Shown: positions 1 through 12,960, counted from the stretch's first letter. The stretch is DNA of 64,000 bases from Epiperipatus broadwayi (GCA_028023455.1 JAQFVV010000318.1:62001-126000); one strand, 5' to 3'. Translations and numbers: made by a program. The notes: generated from the sequence alone by a model not told the origin.

Positions 1-59
1 CATAATGTATAGAACCACTAATCAACTTTGCTATCAAAAAAATGGAAGAAATCAGGAGG

Positions 60-295
60 AACCTCATAAATAAATGTATGAAATTTATTTCTATTGACTG
101 TTGCCTTTGATATGATAGCTCAATTGGTTAGAGCATTATCTTAAAATTCAATATTCAAGAATCTAAGGGTCCAGGCTTGATCTCCATGTCAGTACTGTCA
201 CTGATTAAGCTAGCAATACCTGAAGAAGACAGGGGAATAATATCTCAAAACATTGTGCATATGCTAACCTGTGTGCTATTATTAACAACTGAAAA
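60..295 (+). repeat. tRNA-derived SINE, family 1, copy 1
   Basis: A box-A-like sequence TAGCTCAATTGG at 115-126 followed by TTAGAGCA, and a box-B-like sequence at about 167-183, are spaced as in a tRNA gene. The tail contains CCTGAAGAAGA and CATTGTGCATATGCTAACCT. The same leader, boxes and tail recur in reverse at 10108-10310, so this is a dispersed RNA polymerase III-type retroposon. A functional tRNA is excluded because the acceptor stem is absent. Confidence 0.65.
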
Positions 296-927
296 ATTTA
301 AATAAAGTTAATTTTTCTAAACACATTCAATACTTATTAAAATATCATCATCACAAACCTTCAGGAAAACACTAATCATAAGATATGCAAAGGAGAACAG
401 AAGAAGAAAAAGATGATGGTTGAAATTCAAAGTGTTCACCTAGAGCATTATTTAGCTAAAAAAAAAAAAAGCAGGAATCTTACCAATCCAAGACAAAGTT
501 CTGACAAAAATGCAACTGACAAAAATACTTTTCAGGGCTAATTTAAATACAGCTTAAATTACAAATTTCTGTAGAATGGAAAACATCAAAGCTATGTGCT
601 AAAACCACCAGAAATGCAGAAGCCATAATATGAACTATGTGGTTGTTCAATTATAAAATAATGCTCATTGCAAATTAAAAAATAATCATGTGAGAGATCT
701 TTCCTGCCTTTTTCATTGCCTGCTGTTCTACCAACAAAACAGATTATTTATTAAGAAGAGGATGTTAATGTCGATCAGCCATTATCTAAGAAATTAATCT
801 TAACTGGGACAAAGTTAAGCACAATATTCAATAAATGTAGAGTTACAAATTGTGAAATATAGATATTCCTATGATTAATAAATAGTATGCTTACTGATAT
901 ACCGAAGAAGCTGTAGTGTTAAATCTT

Positions 928-1010
928 TTATATATATATATATATATAAATAAGAAGCCCCAGTAATTAAAAGAAAATCCATTACTATGATATATATATA
1001 TATTATAATC
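928..1010. repeat. (TA)n microsatellites
   Basis: Short TA runs at about 928-948 and 989-1003. Similar simple TA tracts occur at about 18088-18102, 24791-24818, 38571-38602 and 49543-49563; homopolymer C or G runs lie at 5281-5294, 11763-11775, 38007-38016 and 43905-43915. Confidence 0.8.
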
Positions 1011-2485
1011 GATATCTAAGTTTTTTTAAATTATTAATATTGGGGAAGAATGTACATATTTTACGTTTATTGTTACTCATATTTTAATTATTTTTTTTAA
1101 TTCATTGATGGAATAATTGTTAAAGTAGAAATGCGTGTATGATGAAAATGAAGTGTCTGAATAAATTAAAAAAAAACAGGAGATTAACTGACTGAAATAA
1201 TTAAATCTTCAAAATAATTAACCCGCGAGCTCTTTTCATAAATAAATACATATTCAAAAATCGGGACGATTCTACATAATTTAATTTTTTATAACGAGAC
1301 ATACTAATCAAGATTTTTTTTTTTAAAAAAAAAAATTATTTGTTACATAAAAAATTACTCCAAATGCATTTATGAACATTTCGCTATTGATCCTGATAAA
1401 TCATGTTCTGAGTTGGACAAGTGCTGGGATTTGAATGTATAAAATTGGAATGATGATGCTTGAGAAACGAATCCATAAGTGTTCTTTCATAATCAAAGTG
1501 GCGTTCTAAGTTAAGAAATGACATAGTTCCCCATATAAAAAATACATTTGGATAATGGATCAGAGGGATGGCTAGTATATAGTAATTAGAAAATAAAACC
1601 TGGATATATTATATAAAATAGTTATGTAAGTAGAAATGGTTTTATCATCATCAATATCAATATTAATAAAATATAATTAAAAAACTCAGTTGTTTATTAT
1701 TATATTGCTTTACAATAGTAAAGAAAGTAACGTTGAAATGAAAAGCTCTTTATCTTGTATGAAGATAACTTATTAATATACATGGATTTATTCATTTGTC
1801 TGTATTCGAACAAGTGATCAGAATGATACCATCCATTTTCCTGGTATGATATATAAAATAATAAGCTTTAACACATGGATTCAGCAAATCATTTGGGTAT
1901 TTTTTCCTAATGGCTATCTAGTTATGATGTTAATAAAAGATTATTATTTGTAGCATCTTATTTCTCCATTTAATCAAAGTTTATATAATAATCTTCATGT
2001 TGTCATTATAAGCCATATTCATAATTTAAGTAGTTTAAATTGATATTAATACTAATACGATTTTAGATGTAAATTAAGATTCATTTTTTTCATAACTTTA
2101 AATCTTTTTAAAATAGATTTTTTTTTATTAGGACATAATAACGCAAGTAGACAATAATCAAATAGTTGTTTGCTTGAAAGGTCATTTGCTGTTTGTATAC
2201 GATGAAAGAGCTTGGATCTAGAAATCTTTATCTCGTGAGTCTGTTCTTTTACTTTCGCACTAAACTATACAATAGTTACAGGGATGAGTTTCTCTTTATA
2301 TAACTTTTTTCTAGTATTGAGTTTATTTTTTCATTATTTAATTACATATGATATGATTTGCCTGATTCATTCATTTAAAATTTTAGAAATTTTGAAAGCT
2401 GAAAAAAAAGGTGATAATTTTCTCTATGTTTTCAGATGCATCTTAATTAGTAAGAATAAACGCAAGCGTCATGCCATATATATAT

Positions 2486-2660
2486 AATTATCAAATCTCC
2501 ATCATTAAGAAAGTCAGCTGAGCCCTCTGAGAATATAAGAGTCAATATTTTAAAATAGTCAGTCCAAAAGAGTACTAGCTATTTTGAAATACGGACTTGT
2601 ACATATCTATTCACAGAGGGCATAACTGAATTTCTTAAAGATGGAGGAGATTTGATATTT
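2486..2660. repeat. Foldback hairpin repeat
   Basis: The left arm (about 2489-2532) and the reverse complement of the right arm (about 2614-2657) both read ATCAAATCTCC..., then a TTAAGAAA block, then a GCCCTCTG block, with a few differences. The inner part also pairs partially. It is a decayed inverted-repeat (MITE or foldback) element. Confidence 0.6.
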
Positions 2661-2802
2661 TAATATTTATTTCAGTATAGTGTTATGCACTAGAATTATT
2701 TTCAAATATATATCTACATGCATCTGTATATGTATTACATGCATATAAGCATTAGATGTACAAGCATACAAATATAAATTTAATTAAAAAAAACTTTCTT
2801 AC

Positions 2803-2880
2803 CTCATAAGGACCTTTATATGTTGGAACTAAATTATTTAATAAAGTAGCTATAATACTGGAAGTATGTACAAATGGACT
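2803..2880 (-). CDS. CLCN2-like: CLC chloride channel exon (GKE-x-PFVH segment)
   Basis: A 78-bp exon of 26 codons, phase 0 at both ends, with acceptor tttttag at 2882-2881 and donor GAG|gtaag at 2802. It reads SPFVHTSSIIATLLNNL then VPTYKGPYE. This aligns without gaps to the 26-residue vertebrate CLC-2 segment GPFVHIAS...GIYE, which follows the gating glutamate. In the membrane this is the start of helix F, with the phenylalanine and backbone amides that line the anion path. The first residue is odd: the GKEGP motif is nearly universal, but here the splice gives GKE-S-P. No frameshift or stop interrupts it. The upstream partner is the exon at 17797-17930; the next exon downstream is outside the window. 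Confidence 0.9.
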
Positions 2881-3443
2881 CTAAAAAGTATATGTATAAA
2901 ATTATAAAATCTGTTAAATTTATAATAAACCTGATGAACAACGCTAATGTTCCTTTACTTAACTATACATAGAACTAAAATTATGTAAAGCTATATAATG
3001 ATATTATCATTAACAGTGTTATTACAACAAGTACAAACATTTTAACACCAGAAAAAAATAGAGCAAAAGATTTAAAAAAATATTCAGCTTTGTGACAATC
3101 ATAGAAATGAATCCAATACTGGTCCTAAATTATATTTATTAAAAATCTTGAAATGTAGTATTGAAGCTGGAAATCTGTTCTGCAGATTTGCGCTTCACCT
3201 AGTGCTGATTATATAAGCACTAGAACCGGGTTGAACCCTAATTATATATCATTTTAATAGGCAGTAGTACATATAGAGAGATGTATGGATACACAAACAT
3301 TTAGTTGGTCTGCCATTCAACTTGCACATGTGTATGTGTGTATGAAAATTAACATTTGAAAATTATAAAATTTTGTAATTTTATTTCAATAACTTTCTAA
3401 TCAATGTAATATATATATTTTGTTATATTTATATTTTTTAAGT

Positions 3444-3600
3444 AGTAATTTGTATAAAAGTAAAATTGTCATTTAAAAGACGAACAATAGTATTTTGGAA
3501 ATTTATTGCTAGTAATTTGTATAAAAGTAAAATTGTTATTTAAGAGACAAGCAATAGTATTTTGAAAATTTATCACTAATAGTTTGTATAAAAGTAAGCT
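3444..3600. repeat. Tandem repeat, about 67-bp unit, 2.3 copies
   Basis: The block starting AGTAATTTGTATAAAAGTAA at 3444 recurs at 3511 and, diverged, near 3579, each followed by an ACAATAGTATTTTG block. Confidence 0.75.
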
Positions 3601-3639
3601 AATATTTAAGAATTAAACAATGCAATCGGTCAGTCTTAA

Positions 3640-4170
3640 AATTTTGCGGGCCATTGGGTCATTCTAAAAGATGCACGGAAGGTTATAGGTGGCAGAGGTT
3701 CTTTAATTATTTTGTTTAACCATTGTTCTGGTCTTTTTAATTACAATATATAGAAATGGAAATCAACTTTGAATCTCAACCAAGTGTCTGAATTTGATGC
3801 AATGGCCAGCATTCTTTAAATATTTGCTTGTGTATAAATAGTTATTTTTTTGCTTTTTTTTTTTTTGTTGCTCTATTCTGATATCATATACTCACACAAA
3901 TTTGCATTGTGCAGCAAGTCATGATGGGGTGAAGGATATCGTCTGCTTTACCATACTTCTGGGAAGCTTATTTAGCTCACTACCCATGGCCTGGAACATC
4001 TAGACCAAATATGTGGACTGTTCAGCGATATGATTGCCTAAAAGTAAATCTTGAATCTCTACCAATGCCTGTTTCAAACCCATGCCAGCTTATGCTCATG
4101 ATCCACTGATTACCTACATCATTGTGTCCTCAAGCCCAAGGTAACATCTACCTTGCCGTCAGCTAATGAA
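3640..4170. other. GC-richer unassigned block
   Basis: Base composition is visibly higher in G+C than the surroundings, especially 3910-4170. Neither strand carries a reading frame longer than a few tens of codons, and no known motif is seen. It may be a fragment of an element whose other copies lie outside the window. Confidence 0.3.
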
Positions 4171-7100
4171 CTCTTAATTGATAAATTATTTTGATTCTAC
4201 ACTATATTGTGCGCCTTTCTTTCCTTTACTTAATTTTTAAAGCTGTTATATAAATGCTAATAATGTTTGTGCAATTTATTCTAATACTATATAAATTCTT
4301 ATGGTTAGTGCAGCAATTTAGAATTAATTTGATTTTCTTTTATTTTATTATTCTAATTCATTTCGATATACCAAGAAGATATACAAACTAGTGCGTGAAT
4401 TTAAACCCACCGCCAATAGTTTTCTCCTACTAAATTATGGAGATATAAATTTCCTTGTGTTGTTGTTATAAACTCATTGAGTTTTATACCAATTATTTTA
4501 TAATAATTTTATTCTTTAAATGATCCAAGGTTTTAATGTTTATGTTTAATCGTTATCTCTAACTGAAAATTAACCCTCATCTAATCATTAAAGTTGTTTT
4601 ATTATTTTATCTAATTAAATCTCACCATAAGTGAATTTAACGATTTTAATTTGCAAGTAATATAAGTTATCTGTGCAATGATCACTTGTAGAAATGTAAG
4701 GAGATATTTTGGAGGTGTGGGAGAGAGCAATTTATTCCCTTTTAGTTTTAAACTCTGATCTCTTACTTGCCTTTTATTAATCCTTAGTTAAGTGCCCAGA
4801 ATGATTTGTGTTTAAGCATTCCATTACACAGAAGAGCATCGTTTAATAAGCAGGTGTTTATTAATTTACCAATATTTTTAAGAAAACCCTTCATTTTTAA
4901 TGTACTATCATTTATACCTTGACATATACTAATTTATAGTTTGCTCCATAATGTGCATCCATAGTTGTGCAAAAAATATTAACCTTTTCCAATCCACCTT
5001 CTAACTTTACTATAATTAATGTAATGATATTATGTTGGGCATAGATGCATCCAGTTCCTTTAAAGTGATTTTTTTGTATAAGCAAAATGTTTGTAATAGT
5101 CAATCAACATGTGATACATAAATTTAATAATTACAGGTTAATTTATTTCATACAACCAATGATATTATTTTTAATAAGTTTAGACCACTGTTTACTGTTC
5201 CTACCCACATATGTATTGAAGTGTCCAGGAAAAAAAAAATCATTCTTTTAATATTATTAATGAAATAACATTTTATAGAAACCCCCCCCCCCCCAACTTT
5301 TAGAATCTGACACTGAAACATAAGCATTAATAAACTGTGAGTACTGGTTTTAAGCAACCCAATTTTTAATATTAAAATATTTTCCCTGAATAAAAGGTAC
5401 CAAGTTAAATTCCTACAATTTCCATTTACTCAATTATCTATCTTTTCAAAAATTTATAATTTTTCTACTTGTTCAATTAAACTTTTTTATTTTATTTATA
5501 AAACCAGTTTTATTAAGATAAGCTATATCAAATAATTGTTAAATGACAAGTGCTATCCTATATTTAGGTTTTAAAGAATTCTTATCAAGAAAAATTTATT
5601 TATTTTATATATGTATATTCAAAAAACATAATGATTACCTCTATGACTGCTACTGCCATCGTCTTTTCCATTTACAATTACTGATAATATAGTTTAGATA
5701 ATCTTTCAACAGTCATAGAAACTTAGTCCTTTTGTTTGACTGATTATTTTTAGTCTACCATTTAGAAAATAGCTCATTTTTAGTGGTTAAGATAATTTTT
5801 AAATTTAACATCCCAAAGAAATAAAATACCTTCACATACAGTTTAATGCATTATCTAAAATCACAATTAAAATTTCTCAATCTGCTAAAGCTCTCCACAT
5901 TTTTTTACATAATGAAATGCAGTAAAAATAACTAGGAATCTGAATTGCTGAGTATAAAAAAAAAACAAAACCAGAAATGTGGTAGGATATAATATACAAT
6001 TTCATTGTCATAATTAGTGCAAAAATATGACTAATAGTGTGAGAGACTCATGATAAGGGTCCTAAATTAACTTAAGTATATGAGAATAGTAATATTACAA
6101 AAATGTAAAAATAGAAAAAAAAGAGATTATAGAATTCAGTCAGAAAACACTGTTTGCATTTTTAATGAGCCAACACCTAGAATGAACATGTAAAATAAGG
6201 TATTTAAAACTTTAAAAATATTATAACGTGTTAATAACTGTAAGCAAAAGAGAGTGTAAAATAATTTTGACAATTATACTCAAATTTTTACTAATATTCA
6301 TATCTGATATACATATAGATAAAAAGATGAAATTATTAATAATATTTTATTGTAAAGCAAAAACATCATATTCTTTTTGCAGAAAAATAAAGAAAAAGGT
6401 ATTATTCAATACTATTTGTGTGCATGTTTGTAAGGTAATTCATTATAATATATGATGTTGCTCCAAATAATAAAACATTAAAAGAGAAGTTAAACAATTC
6501 CAAAATATGCTGATGATAAAATGTTATTTTATAGTTATAATACTCTCCATTATTAATTCCAATTGACTTGATCTTAACATGCATATTTGTCTTTACTGCC
6601 AGTTTTATTTATCATCAGTCTATGGCTGAATTAAAGTTCCTATTTCTTCAATCTATAGCCTTTTTAAAAAATCTCATTCCACATTATATCATACATGGAT
6701 TTTTTAAAAATCTTATACAATTATTTGAGATCAAGTGGAAGACTCCAATGCTTATTAGTTCTTTTGATATGTCAATCCAACTCCAAATCAGCCTTTTGAA
6801 TGTCAACAATACATCTTTGTTTTCACTCAAGTATTTCACTTTTGATATCTTCTTTTTAAATTATAACATACATCATTCCATATTTCTATAAGTGGTCTAT
6901 AATCTGTGCATTATTCTTTTTTATTAAGTTTTTAAGTCTTAGAACTTTGCAGGCCATAGTCAACCTATTTATTAAAAACATCTTCAACTACATGGATATA
7001 TTTCATTTTGATAAGTTATTTTTACGTATATACATATACTACATTTACCAAGCTTAAGGATTGATTGTTAACATATAATATATTTACACACAGAACAATA

Positions 7101-9399
7101 TTATCTCTATACAAAATAATTTAACTGCTTCCTAACAAAAAATGTTTTGTTTTTTTCTTTTCATTAAAAGCGATTTCCAAGTTGTATAAATGAACAAAAA
7201 TAACAATAAATAACTTCGAAGAAGTAAAAATATTTTTGTTCCCAGTTTTTAATCTCGATTTAATATAACTCTCAGATAATATCTGACGGTTGCAAATGTT
7301 TATTTTTGGAAATTAACAATGTGTAAAATTGAAACTTTCTTTCTGCCTGTGTAATAATCGTTTTTATCTCAAAGATTTCATTCATACTTAGTTATCTTAC
7401 TGGTTTTTTAAAACTTATTTATTTATAAAGTTAAATACCTTGACAATATTTTTTCTAATCTGTTTTTTTAATATTATCAATTCAATTTAGTATTTTTTTG
7501 TTTAAAAGAGATCTTTTTTATTATTATATCATGTTGTTAAATCATAAATTACATGGTTTAATAAAAAAGTCACATGAAATAAAATGTCACTCTTCTTTTA
7601 GCTTGAATTTTACCAAACAATTTCTACTATTATTGCTATTATACTGCTACAAATAGTATCTTTAGTTGTTCAGGGTATTTGGCATTTAAACACCTAAATT
7701 TTCACCTAACTCAGGGTCTCAAAACTCAAACGCAGCAAATGGTCAGCCAATTAGATATATATCAGATGCAAACTATAGTCAATATCATTCTGTGAAACAA
7801 AACTGAAACTAAAAAAAGATAGACTCTAATGCAGGCCCTTTTGTTACTAGGCTTTAATGACTTAGATATAAGTTTAGTCTTCATTTAAAATTACGACTTA
7901 CATAAAAGTCAACCAGCATTTAAATTTTAATTTTATAACCATTTTTAGGTTTACATTTTAAAAATATAAATTTAGATAATATAAATTCAAAATTCAATTT
8001 CATTTTATCCATATTTTAATATTGTTAAAATATATAATTTTGACTGGAAAAAAATAAAGATTTCTATCTAAGAGTTCTTTTAATTTGATTTTGATACTGA
8101 AATCTGAGACCTTTTTTCATACTAATATGCCCACACCCATCTTTTCGTTTTGTGTCTCACTATAAAGTATTGCATTCAATCTAAAATCTTTTATTCATGA
8201 GAGAAACAGCGTTATCAAGTTTCGTAGTTGAAAATAATTGCTCACATACTAGGTGCTTCCAAAGATTGTCAACATTTATACACAATGCATTTTATATTTG
8301 GGATATTTACTGGAGAGGTATCTATAAAAATTTGATAGGACAGCTTTGTTATATTTATTTTTTAATTCAGTATTGCATTGTAATCCAATTTCTTCTACTT
8401 ATACATTTTCAATATTAGTTAAATACTCTAAAAACTTGAGCTGAGTCAAGCCACTACGGAAAGGTACTTTTATACCATATATATATATGTATTTTAACTT
8501 AATAACACTAAGTTAATTTCGGTGACTTCATAGAGTTACTAAAAGAGTGGAAAATTAAATAATTACAATATTAATTTAAAAAGATGAACTGAATAATAAT
8601 AATTCATTTTCGAATGATTTGAAATCAGAAAATCATTTTTCAAATTCAATTTTCAATTCTTCAATTCACTTTTGAACATAATTACTATTTTGAGAAATCA
8701 ATTTAAGTGTAAGAAAATGGCCTAAATTATTCTTTGTCAACTGGGTTTGCCAAAGACAGAGTTTTTCAAAAATAACTTAATTAAATCATATGGATAACAT
8801 TTCAATCCTTGAAGAGCAGTATTCAAAGCGTTTAAGTGATTTGTTATGATAATTAAAATACCAATTTTTGCATCAATCTTCAGCAGTGAGCTGAGGAATC
8901 AATTTTTTTTTTGGATGAAGAGAATATCAATTTTTTTAAGAGTTCAAAAATTCGTTTTAAAATGCCATCATAACTAAGCTATTTAACTTCTGTATAATAT
9001 ATAAAATTGCTGTACTATGAATCCAACTTTTCCAAGAAACCATTAAATTGTTTCTAATTCAAGGTGTGAGAGCACCTTCTGTTTTTTGTTGTGTTCCACT
9101 TAAAATGTTTTTCAAAAAGTAACTCCTCATATATTATGAAATAAAATGACTTTGTTTGTCTGTACACAACATTTCCTTTGCCTTTGAAGTTTTGTAACCA
9201 GTTTGATGTTAGCACCATCCACAGCAGGAGTTTCATCTATAGTCACACATTACTTTTGACCAGTTTGCATGAGCATTTTCAAGATTTTTCTCAATACCCA
9301 AATGTAAATCACTTCCTATCCAATAGTTATTCAGTGACATTCAGATCATCATTAATGCCACAAATAAATATTACTAACTGAGAAGTATTAATAATGTCT

Positions 9400-9990
9400 G
9401 TATAAAACTTTTTATTTTTTCATAAATATAACTTGAAACTTTTATTTTCTTCCAGTTTTCCTTGCCAACTAATGATTATATTTTCTTATATCATTATTAA
9501 CTCTGTACCATTTTACAAAACTATACATATATTCATTTCTGTCTAATGAATCTTTTCTAAAAATTTTCTTATTTCTTCTTTTCTTCATATATAGTCTTGT
9601 CTTAGCAAACAATTTGTTGGTAAATTGCTGTTTTTTTGTACCAGCTATCTTTCTTACATCATATTATTGTTTTCATCAAGATTAAATTATTTTTTAATAC
9701 TTTAAAACAATTTTTTAAGTTCCAATTCATACCAGTGTTTTTGAAGATTACAAATGTCAACTGTTAATACTATCTTCCTTAATAGTTTTCATGTCTTTAA
9801 GTTTGTGTCAACATGTATTTTACATCTCATTAATCAATGCCCACTTCTTGTGTTTGATCTATTAAGAACATTATTATCTTAAAATATCTATGTTCTCTTA
9901 TTCAAAAACTATATTCATTTGGGTGCTTCCACATTAATTTTTACTGAGCAATTTTTTCACAGAAAGGAATCATAATAAACAGTTTTTCTT
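9400..9990 (-). pseudogene. RTE-type LINE relic, copy 2 (endonuclease end and linker)
   Basis: On the minus strand, broken reading frames recover, in order, a frame ending near IDYIL-like text, a VLNRSNT block (about 9880-9850), an ARKIAGTKKQ-like block (about 9655-9625), RNEYMYSFVKWYRVN and LARKTGRK (about 9469-9446). The same blocks in the same order occur on the plus strand at 48.9-49.5 kb. They match the end of the apurinic-type endonuclase and the linker of RTE LINEs often annotated as craniofacial development protein 2-like. Several stops and frameshifts show it is dead. The sequence left of it (9050-9400) is decayed further and unassigned. Confidence 0.65.
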
Positions 9991-10107
9991 CTTGTATTTT
10001 TATATTGGACTATTACCATCATTTAATGTGCATATGGAATGTCTTGAGAAAAATTTAACTTTATTTAAATATTCCAAATACATTCAACTGTTAGTAGTAA
10101 CACATCA

Positions 10108-10315
10108 AACAGGTTAGTATATGCACAATGTTTCAAGGGGTATTATTATTCTCTCCTCTTCTTCAGGTGTTGCTGGCTTGACCAGTGACAGTACTAGCAT
10201 GGGATTTGAATCTGGACCCTTAGATTATTGAGTATTGAATTTTAAGGTAATAGCAAGTGAGCCATTCTGTTAAAGGCAACAGTCTGTAGAAATTTCATAT
10301 ACTTATATATGAGGT
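10108..10315 (-). repeat. tRNA-derived SINE, family 1, copy 2
   Basis: The reverse complement aligns with the element at 60-295: leader GGAACCTCAT, the CTGTTGCCTTT block, degenerate box A, the box-B region with GGTCCAGATTC, then CACCTGAAGAAGAGGAGAG and the CATTGTGCATATACTAACCTG-type tail. The two copies lie in opposite orientation about 10 kb apart. Confidence 0.65.
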
Positions 10316-10397
10316 TCCTCCAGATTACTCCACTTTTTTATAAAAGCAAAGTTAATAGTGCTTTCCATACATTACGTATAGTTGCACTAGGTTGGAT

Positions 10398-10989
10398 TGT
10401 AAAGTATTTAACATGGCATACTTCTAATCTGATTCTGCAAGGTAGGTAGATTCTGCATTATGAACAAATGGTTTCCTTTAGCAGTTGTCAAGCAGCAAAT
10501 ATAAAAATCTATATCTTCACAGTCCACAATTAGCCAATATAAAATATATCTGACAACAAAGATAGAATATCTCTCTCAGCAGTCCACATTTAGCGAATAG
10601 AAGGTATCATCATAACAATCAAAAACACAGAGTTTTTATATGCAATTGTTATCTCCTGCCTATTACAACTTTAATCAAGGTTCTTTTTATTTCCAGTTTA
10701 ATCTTAATTAAAAACAAAATCTAACCAGGATTATCTTTTTTCAAACATTAATTAAATCTAAATATCTAAGAAAATAAGTCTCAGCTTTAAAATAGATTAA
10801 AACCAAAATGCAAAAAAAAAAAATATTTTAATTAAAAGTCTTTTCAAATTAAAATTATATAATTTAGAAAATATGATTGAGTATATACTCTTAATAAAAA
10901 ATAAAATTGTATTTAAATATTTTGTAACTATATATTTTGTTTTTGATTTCCCAATGGTTGCCTTTGAAGCAGATAATATATCCCATTCA
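10398..10989. repeat. Long direct repeat, copy 1 (LTR-like)
   Basis: About 590 bp that recur, in the same orientation with scattered substitutions and indels, at 14514-15091. Shared blocks include GGCATACTTCTAATCTG, GTCAAGCAGCAAATATAAAA, AACAAAATCTAACCAGGA and CAATGGTTGCCTTTGAAG. The ends read TGTAAA...TTCA. On the minus strand a G-rich purine tract (about 11028-11041) lies some 40 nt before this copy, as a polypurine tract might. No primer-binding site or 5-bp target duplication was found, so a simple segmental duplication remains possible. Confidence 0.55.
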
Positions 10990-11503
10990 ACTGCTCCATC
11001 ATGCCACAAAAAAAAGCCTTTAAACATTTACCCTTCCCCCCTCCAACAGAAGCCCTGATGAACATTTGTACTACATTCTGTCTACTGAATTATCACTATT
11101 AATTTAACTTCCATTTTCTCCTCATAATTCAAGTACAATATATATATATTTAAAATTATCCAATTACTCTAAATCCACATAACCTCTGTCAGATGGTTCT
11201 TTCTTTCTGAAAATTTGGTCACTATTGTGGTCCAGCCATTTGAATTTATTTACAGGCTCTTTGTATATATTATCATAGTCTATTGATATAAATAATTCTG
11301 CCATTTCCTCAATAGATTGACTGCCATTGCTCAACATCATTTGTTGAACTGTAAGTGACACATTATGATGGATAGTTCATATAATTTGGCCATCTGAGAG
11401 AAGGAACATGGTTAAGAATCTCAATTTTGCCACCTTTCTAAAAAAATTGAGTGTGTATTTCCTCATGGACAATAGAGTATCTTTCCTGAGATACTCTGTA
11501 GAG

Positions 11504-12030
11504 CAGTGGTCTTCAACCTTTTCCCACCTGCGGACTGGTAAAAATAAGGATAAGGTTCTGCGGACCAGCAAAAATAAGGATAAGATTTCACAGACCGGCA
11601 GAAGTCTATAGATAAATTTTTTTAAAGATAAGCATAATTGTTATAACTGATCAAAATGACAATGTTAAATATATAAGATAAAGTTTTATATATATATGGA
11701 GTTTATATAATAAAAAAACTTTTTTAAATTTTTTTAGAAAAGTAATAAGAAATTTAATTCTACCCCCCCCCCCCCATAAACATCTGTGATAACTAGAAAA
11801 ACAAATTAATTTATGAATGATTGATTAGATTTTGTTTTCGTTCTGTTTTTTTTTTTTTTAATTGGGTAAAAATGAGATGAAAAAATAAATAAAAATTGGC
11901 TATATTAATTAAAAGTTTAAACTCTTATTATTTATTATTACAAACTTTTTACTGCCTGTCTAACATGTGGACCTGCTGAAAAGTTTCGCAGCCCGGTACC
12001 GGGCCGCAGACCAAAGGTTGAAGAACACTG
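11504..12030. mobile_element. Non-autonomous hAT element with 8-bp target duplication
   Basis: A 527-bp element bounded by inverted ends CAGTGGTCTTCAACCTT and its near reverse complement AAGGTTGAAGAACACTG. It is flanked by a perfect 8-bp direct repeat CTGTAGAG at 11496-11503 and 12031-12038, the duplication length of hAT transposons. Subterminal repeats of the AAAATAAGGATAAG type occur at 11539-11585. There is no transposase reading frame. A second member of the family lies at 41769-43000. The intact target duplication shows the borders are exact. Confidence 0.9.
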
Positions 12031-12099
12031 CTGTAGAGTATCCCATCTTGCCTTGCTTTACTCTAGAACATACTTAAAATTGCACATCTATAATCCTCA

Positions 12100-12960
12100 A
12101 AGATTCAAGGTTTTGGGTATAGGATATGCCACCAATCTGAAGCTGTTTCTTGCCAGTTCAGTCCATCCTGTCTTTTATTTTCCAAGTCCCTATGCTCATT
12201 TTCCATAAGATTTCTTCCATACTGTTTGTTTACATCATAAAGTATCCATATTTATTTTATCTCAGCTATTCTATAAACTCAAAACCCCTTAAATATATTT
12301 GTTGTCTTTCTGTTTTTAAATTATCTTTACTCTCTTCTATATTTTGAAACACCTGTTCTAGCTTTCTTACCATGTTATCTATACTCTGTTCTATTTCCTT
12401 CTGGATTTCCCTCCTCTTTTTAGTACATCCAACTGCTCATATGTTATTTTATCTATGCTTATCCAATCTTGGCACATCTCTTTTACCTGCACTACTTTAA
12501 TGTTCATGTTATCTGTCCTAATGCTATCTTGTTTTAACTCATCTCTCATTTTTTCACCTCTTTTACCACCTTAACTTGTTGAATTTCTTTAATCAGATAT
12601 TTTTCTATGGTTTTATGGCTCCTGATTTTTCTCAACACTTTCCATTATTTCTTATCTCATTCCTTTCATTTCCTTTATCATTTTGGTTTTGAACTTCTCC
12701 AATATTGCCTGTTGACTTTGTTTGAATTCTCTATTTTCTTCCATCATTGTCTGCTGACTATGTTTCATTTCTTTAATAATATCCTGCTGACTCTTTGTTT
12801 TGTTTTTCTATTTTCTTTCATTAACTCCATCATCATCTTCATCATCAACTGAATCTCAGTCACTTTTTCTTTTTCAACTACTTGTGGGTTTTTGAAAGAC
12901 AATAGGGCTTTCTTCCAACAGTATCACCCTATCAATTTCTACACTGGATTCCATTTTGAA
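12100..12960 (-). pseudogene. Coiled-coil, gag-like retroelement relic
   Basis: The minus strand from an ATG at 12954 gives, through frameshifts and stops, an acidic and lysine-rich product with heptad-like Q/K/E/M repeats: blocks such as MMKMMMELMKENRKTKQ and EENREFKQSQQAILEKFK. This resembles the coiled-coil N-terminal part of retrotransposon gag or ORF1 proteins. It sits between the two LTR-like direct repeats in the orientation that would place a 5' LTR at 15091-14514. No zinc knuckle, protease or polymerase was recognised. The function is inferred from composition only. Confidence 0.4.

Noticed and set aside
104-190. A functional tRNA gene at the left edge
   Set aside because: Boxes A and B are present but the acceptor and T stems do not pair, and the same unit recurs at 10.1-10.3 kb as a dispersed repeat.
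1-2802. Next CLC exon (NESRN...AAPIGG)
   Set aside because: No matching minus-strand text; it should lie beyond the left edge.
2930-2945. CTGATGA at 2931 and other isolated occurrences (11056, 33108, 51263)
   Set aside because: No stem-II hairpin followed by GAAA; chance matches, or part of transposase coding sequence at 51263.
6568-6891. 107-codon plus-strand frame in the CLC intron
   Set aside because: Low-complexity F/L/I-rich composition expected from T-rich DNA; no splice sites or motifs.
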